Assembly: GCA_003117195.1 (NCBI GenBank) | Contig: BDSI01000061.1 | Location: forward strand, 496,001-560,000 | Direction of reading: 5' to 3' | Source: Eudorina sp. 2006-703-Eu-15 | Lineage: Eukaryota > Chlorophyta > Chlorophyceae > Chlamydomonadales > Volvocaceae | Length of the DNA stretch: 64,000 nt | Part shown: one piece after another, positions 58,491 to 64,000 of the stretch | Position numbering within the stretch: position 1 is the stretch's first letter | Layout of the letters: every line of letters starts with the position of its first letter | Notes under the pieces: generated by a model | What the model saw: only the letters and a program-made list of their open reading frames with translations | What the model was told of the DNA's origin: nothing | Databases searched by the model: none | Position numbers and translations under genes: made by a program

Positions 58491-61400
58491 GACCTGCTTC
58501 GGCACCCCTTCGTGGCCACCGCCACGCAGCCGCCAGACCACCTTCCGGCCATGGTGCAGGAGCTCGTCCGGCATAAGAAGCCGGTGATGACGCGCCGCGA
58601 TGTGGAGGATCCGCTCATGGCGGGAGGCACCATGCCGGCCTGGGACTTCGGGACGGTGGGCCGCAAGGGCGCGGCGGCGGCGGCCGCAGCGGCGGCGGTG
58701 CCCGCCGGGACGGTGCGCGCCGTGGCAGCGGCGATGGCGGCGGTGGGCAACGGCAATACCGTTCGAGGCGGCGATCCCCTGCGTGAGGCGAAGAAGCAAC
58801 AGGCGGCGGCGGGGGCGGGGGCAGGCACGTTGCAGCAGCACCAGCAGCAGGGGTCAGCGGTTGCAGCGGCACGCGTGGAGACGATTAGACGGAAAGCCGG
58901 TGCGGCGCTGATGGAGTTCCTGGGGTCGCCGAACGGAGCGGCCGCGGCCGCGGCAGCGGGGGGCGCTCGGACGTCCGCCGGCTCTCCGCTCGGGCAGCAG
59001 GCTGCGCCGCGGACTGGCGGCGGCGAGGACGCCAGGTCGGCGTCGCCGCTGCCCTTTCCCGCAGCCCTCGCCAATGGCAACGGCGCGACGTCCCCCAGCG
59101 CCAAGCCGCACGGGGCCGTCGCTGCTGTCGCGACGGACGAGCACAGCTCGCCGCTGCCGGGGCCGCCGCAGCGCGGCGCACAGCCCCTGGCCGAAAAGTT
59201 CCCGACCATGTCATCAGCGGACGCCCGCATGTACAGGGAGATGGTGGCGAAGGGCAGTGCCGTGAGCGGCGTCGGGGGCCCCGGGGCCGGCGGGGGAACC
59301 AGCGCGGAGGGCATGGTGCTCAGCAGCCTGTCGTTCGGCGCCCCGCTGCCTTCGGGCACTCCGCCCTCGGCAATCTCGGCGGCAGCGGCCACGACCATGT
59401 CGGCCGGGGGGAAGAACGCGGTGCACAGGTGGGGCGAGGGCGGTTGGAAAGGCGCTGGGGGGTGCCCTCGAAAGTGCAGCCCCGGGTCGCTGGGAAGGAA
59501 GGAGCATTTACAGGGGACCACATCGGCCTGTCCCAAGCAAGCGCCCAAGGGGGTCCGGCGAGCCTGCACTTGACGTGGGAAGCAACGGCAGATGCGCCCT
59601 TGTGTGGCCCTTGTGCGAACACACAAGCACATGCAGCATGATTCATGCTGGTCGTGCCGCAATCACACGGGCGTTTGCGGCTTTGCATTCTGATTACAAC
59701 AAGCCTTGACGACGGTTATGCGGTGGACGGCCGACATGCGGCGGAGGGGGGATATGCTGTGCGCGGAGTGTGTGCTGTGTGTCAGGGGACTCCGGGGGGC
59801 GGTGCAGCGCGCACCCCCTTGTGTCGCGTCATCTAGCGGTTCCCAGCGGGCAAAGTCCTCGTCCGAGATCAGGTCCCAAGCCCATTTTGATGTGGATCGG
59901 CTATCTCATGGTCGCTATCCCTTGCCCACTTGGGACATGTTTGCCGTCTCCCTTCGCGCAGGTACCAACAGGCGCCCTCGTACTCCGATGACTCGTCCGA
60001 AGGAAGCCGGGGCCTCGCGCACAGCGGCGACGGCGCCGCAGGCGTTGACAAGTACGGCACCGTACAGTCGCGCGCCAGCGGGACCGCCAGTGGGGTCGCC
60101 AGCAGCGGCTCGGCCTCCCAGAACTCGGGCTCGCAGCGCTCCAGCAACTCGACGCACAGCGGCGGCGCGGGCGGGCCGGACACCGCAGTGGGCAGCTCCT
60201 CGGGCGGCTACGGCACCGTGCAGTCTCGAAAGCAGGTGCGGGGGCGCGCTGGCGCAAGAACAACCACAGCGGTGGCTGGCCTCGACACCCCGTAACGTCG
60301 TAACGCTGTCCCGTGTGCTTGTGCTGGCAAACAGGGTAACGCTGGAAAATCACGGAAATCACTATATGGCGGAAGCGGCGTGCTGGTCCGGTGTCTTTTC
60401 GAAGCGTTGACAGGACGTAAACAAAGCATCTCGTCTGCTTTACATCTGTCCTTCACACAGCATCAGCCAACGCCTGTCGCGCGTCGTCCGATGAAACGCC
60501 TGCTATAGCATCCTGCTCAACGCATGCTGTATCGGTGGCGGAACTTCCAAGGGGCCGTTTCGAGACTGCTCCCCGCGTGTCGTCGTCTGCGCTGTTTGGC
60601 CTTGTGCCCGCAGGTCGTCGGCGCTGACGGCAACCTGTCTGGCGTCGTCGCGGGGTTGGCGCAGCTGGGTTCCGCTGCTGCGAACGGCTCAGCGCCAGCG
60701 GCCGCAGGCGGTGGTGGCGGCGGCGGCGGTGGCGACACGGTGGCGGGCGGCACAGCGGTTGGCAGCCGCGCGCTGATGGGGCTTGTGGCGCGGGAGGGCA
60801 GTTCGGCGGACAGCGCAACCGTCCTGTCCCGCCTGCTGTCGCCCTGCATCCGCGCCTCGTTCAACAGCGCTGACAAAGCCAGCCAGTCGTTGCTTGCGGG
60901 CATCCTGAACAACTTCAGCCAGCTGGAGAAGATGGTGCGTGAGCGACCTTCTCCAGTGCGTCAGCTTTGTGCGGCTGTGCAGGCGCTGTTGTTCCGTTGG
61001 CCCAGCGTCCTCGCCGTGTGTTTAGATAGGAGACCCGCCCGACCCATGTGTGTGGGTGTGGGGTGTGGGTGAGGGTTGCCCGATACCTCCCAATGGCCCC
61101 TTTTAGGCCCTGCACCCCCTGGCGGCCGGTCCTGGGCCGTTGTGCCCATGGCCTTGAAAATCGGCCAGGTAGGGAAGGCAGGTGCAAAAGAGTTTGCCCT
61201 CACTGTGCCGCCCCGCCGCTCCTCCTGTGACTGCTGTTTGCCCGTTTCCCCATCGCCAGATGCCTGGGGCTTCCTATCGGCTCATGCAAGAACTGTTGGT
61301 GCGACTCTCCTGCAGCAGCGACGCGGCCCTCCAGCCGCTTTGTGCCTCCGCGGTGGGGCTGTACGCGTCCCATGCGCTGGCGGCCACGACGGCAGGCGCG

Positions 61401-61649
61401 GCGGGCGCCGCGCCCGTCATCGCCGCCGCGGGTGTGAACGGCGCGGCGAGCGCGCGTGCAAGCGGCAGCAGCGGCAACGGCAACGGCAGCCTTGCCGGCG
61501 TCAGCCTCCCTTCGTCGCAGTCTCGCACGATCCCGGACATGGGCCCGCTCGGGGAGTTCCTGCTGGGGCGGTGGCGGGAGGAGGAGGCGCATGAGCTGGC
61601 GCTGCTGGCTCGGAGCATGTCATCGTCGGCGGTGACCGGCCGGCGATAG
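58491..61649 (+). pseudogene. Partial kinase copy: exons 9-12 only, no catalytic domain
   Basis: Exons 58491-59428, 59962-60235, 60614-60934 and 61260-61649 correspond one to one with exons 9-12 of the GCK-III kinase. All splice sites are kept and there is no in-frame stop. Exon 9 carries one extra codon; an extra G at 59462 falls in the intron. Exons 1-8 (whole kinase domain) are absent because the duplication began in intron 8. No start codon or promoter is visible, so it is either a young pseudogene or a truncated tail protein if some upstream promoter drives it. Confidence 0.8.
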
Positions 61650-63476
61650 CAGAGGGTTCCCCCTACAGCGATGACGGAATACTGATACAAATTTGGCCAC
61701 GCGGGGCTGTGCGAGATACCATACGCTGCGTGAGGGGTCGTGAGGGTGGCGGCTTGGTAGGGGCACCCGGGGGGATCGGATGCGATCGCACTCGGACGTT
61801 TGCGTGCCAGGGGGTCAGCCAGGGGGTCACCATCGTAAGCTCGGGCCCAGGGGGTCAGCCGGGGGGTCACCATCGCAAGCTCGGGCCTAAGGGTCCCAGG
61901 TCGCATGAACCCCTTGCTGTCCAGCTGCGGTTTGGGATGCCAAGCCATAGTATGGCCGAGTATATCTGAAGCGCACACCGGGCAGCCAGGCATGCGGGTC
62001 GGCGCGCTTGAGACCTGCCTGCTGCTTGGCACGCCGGTGGTGCGCATACCTGGGGGTCGCGCCGGGGTGGGCGGGGATCTCCCTTAGAGATGTGACGCGT
62101 TTGTGTGTGGGGTAGTACACCACTGTGTGTGGGGGGGGAGGGGGATGGATATGTTCTATGGTGATTGGGTGGGTGGGTGGGTGAGTTTGGAAGCTGGGTG
62201 ATCGCATGTGTTGCCACTACCAGCGCTCGTCGGCTGGGACGCGTACAGCCCCAGTTGGCTCGCTTCGCCACTGCGGTGACTCTAGGGGGGCCTTGCTCGA
62301 CATTGATGGCGAATTGATGTCCCCGCGGGAAGGCAGTCGGTCGACTGCCGATCCTCGCATTTCAATGCTAGCAAGCATGTGATCTGGTCATCTCTGTACA
62401 GACAGGCAAAACAGACGAGACAGGCCCTAGGAGGATAGGATTCGTCGTCGAAGGAGGCGACAGGCGCACAGACATTCAAACGGCCACAAGCGGCTGGTCA
62501 TTACGAACCCGATGGAAACCGCTGATAATGTTTGCGTCCCACACGCACGGCACCGATTGTGCTTTCGACCTCCTCGCCTACTGGCCGGTGAGCTTGATCA
62601 ACATGCCGTAACACTGGCCGCACCTGACCCCACCACGACTGCCACCGGGAGTAATCAACACGGGGTTGGCTTTATGGACCCGCCCTGATTGCGGGGCAAG
62701 CTCCATTCCCGCGGGATATTCCTCCGCTATCACCAATACATGCATGCGAGCCGGCTCAATCGAGCGGGTGGGTGAGGTTGGGGTCCTTCGTCTCACACCG
62801 TTGGCTCACATTTCAAGTGCCGGGCGCGATCAGGTCGCGTACGGCGGTTCTGCGCCACATGGTTTGATTCCAGGCAATTCGTCTAGAGGTCGTCTGTTTG
62901 AGTGTCTGCTGCGCAAGGGTGTACCTTTTTATTTCTTTCCTAACCAATATTTTTGGGGTGGGGCCGATGATGCGGCGGTTGGGGCGGGGCGACGGTGATG
63001 ATGTGGCGGTTGGAGCGGGTTGGAGCGGCGACGGCCATAACGGGTCGTAGATGCCCTAGACAGGAGCTCTGCGGGAGGGGGCTCCGCGCTGCAGCCCCTG
63101 TCGCCATGTGATACGGAGGCAATTGCGCGGCATATTCAGCCAGGGTGCGACTGCAGTGGCCGAGTGGTGGCCGAATGGTGTAAACCCCAGCCGCTTGGGG
63201 CTGGTACATAGATGGGTTGCCGCCCGGGTGTACTACATAAGCTTGTGTTGTGAGGCGAGCACTGCTGGAAGCCCGCGCTGCCACGTTTGTCCACGGCAAC
63301 TGAGGGCAGCTGTACGGCATGGAGGGGGCGGGTCGCTCTCTTGGGGCCCCCCCCCTGACGCGCAATAGCGGATGGGAGCGATTGATGGACGAGGACACCG
63401 TCAAGGATATGGTGCGATAAACGTGCGCCAGATAACATAAAAATGCGGGCACACCATCCAGCACCTCGGGCGAAGC

Positions 63477-64000
63477 CCCCGCTCTGGCGGCTGCGGAGCG
63501 CGACGCCGCCGAGGGGGGCCTGTCGGCGACGTTGGCGCGCCGTACAGATACTGTAGCGGCCGGCTGCGCGTGCGCATTCGCGCCTGCTGCCATCAGGCCT
63601 TCGGTTGTTGCTGTCCACGTTGACCCAGCTGCCACAAGGCCCACTTGTGAGCTCGGGGTCGCCAGCAGAGCCGCCCTCGAGTCCCTGGCTTCATCCGATG
63701 ACGCCATTGTCGCACCTGCGGGCGGGTCCCCTGCCGCCGCCACTCTCGACGCCGGCGACACCTGCTCCGCTTCCGCCGCACCGCATGTGGCCCCCGCCGC
63801 GACGGGTTCCTACCCCCTGCCCCGTCAGCCCGCCGTACAACCATGACCCGGCGGCGGCACACAGCGGCGCCTGCAGCCCCCGAAGTTCCGAGTCCACCTG
63901 CTCGCCGCCCCGTCCCTGCCAGCAGCCCCGGCAGGTGACAAGCATGACAGGCGGCAGCGGTAGGTTGGCGCTGCTCGGCCTCAGTGCCACCAGGCTGGCT
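63477..64000 (-). CDS. Copy-2 3' exon of the unrecognised minus-strand gene (partial)
   Basis: The minus frame enters from the window edge as SLVALRPSSANLPLPPV, matching copy 1, then continues MLVTCRGCWQGRGGEQVDSE, LRGLQAPLCAAAGSWLYGGL to a stop at 63691. This continuation is the sequence missing from copy 1. GC-rich codons suggest coding, but overlapping frames on both strands are also open, so the assignment is tentative. Confidence 0.35.

Larger units (their letters stand above)
58421..64000 (+). repeat. Tandem duplication, copy 2 (runs off window)
   Basis: It matches 50489-55631. Differences include a 3-nt insertion in exon 9, fewer CAGGGGGTCAGC units, and about 100 bp and 415 bp near 63430-63950 that copy 1 lacks. 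If the unit is complete it should end near 66.3-66.4 kb. Confidence 0.92.

Noticed and set aside
59455..59470. Frameshift inactivating kinase copy 2 (extra G)
   Set aside because: It falls after the exon 9 donor (59429), inside the intron, so the coding part is unaffected.

Overview
The window is nuclear DNA of a eukaryote, most likely a volvocine green alga (Chlamydomonadales). The reasons are intron-dense genes with GT-AG introns, a pherophorin-like proline-rich extracellular protein, Ala/Gly-rich insertions in conserved proteins, very high GC at third codon positions in exons, long (TG)n tracts, and a short telomere-like (CCCTAAA)n stretch. The species is not identified. Gene structures were built by eye from splice sites, reading phase and family motifs; no alignment was run.

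Region 1 (1-12.4 kb, minus strand) is one modular extracellular-matrix gene that runs off the left edge. Twelve exons chain in consistent phase: two long four-cysteine modules, a mini proline linker, four copies of a short four-cysteine module alternating with (S)PP-rich linkers, then a beta/alpha domain and a long Pro-rich tail. Introns 0.5-2.3 kb long hold many small mobile elements. These include a 271-bp LTR miniature element (TRIM), tRNA-derived SINE-like copies, a palindromic hairpin element, a 350-bp repeat, and a GC-ended dispersed repeat.

Region 2 (12.4-28 kb) is mostly repeats. It has a second copy of the GC-ended repeat with the 350-bp repeat nested inside, a 3.9-kb inverted-repeat element with subterminal tandem repeats, a 507-bp hAT-type MITE with a perfect 8-bp target duplication, a cluster of GTCTATAGAC palindromes, and a frameshifted LINE fragment. 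No intact gene was found there.

Region 3 (28-44.1 kb, plus strand) is a 16-exon RadA/Sms recombination ATPase gene. Intron 7 is 6.2 kb and holds two copies of a 5'-truncated LINE, each bounded by (TG)n tracts, plus a full copy of the GC-ended repeat.

Region 4 (44.1-64 kb) has the terminal exon of a minus-strand membrane protein and a complete 12-exon GCK-III (MST3/severin-like) STE20 kinase gene on the plus strand. It also has an unrecognised minus-strand gene and the 3' end of a minus-strand protein-kinase-like gene. A head-to-tail duplication of about 7.93 kb starts inside kinase intron 8. It produced a second copy of kinase exons 9-12 without the catalytic domain and cut the kinase-like gene at the junction; the second copy continues past the right edge. 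RadA would act in organellar or nuclear DNA recombination repair, the kinase in cytoplasmic signalling and the modular protein in the cell wall or matrix; nothing suggests the genes form a pathway.
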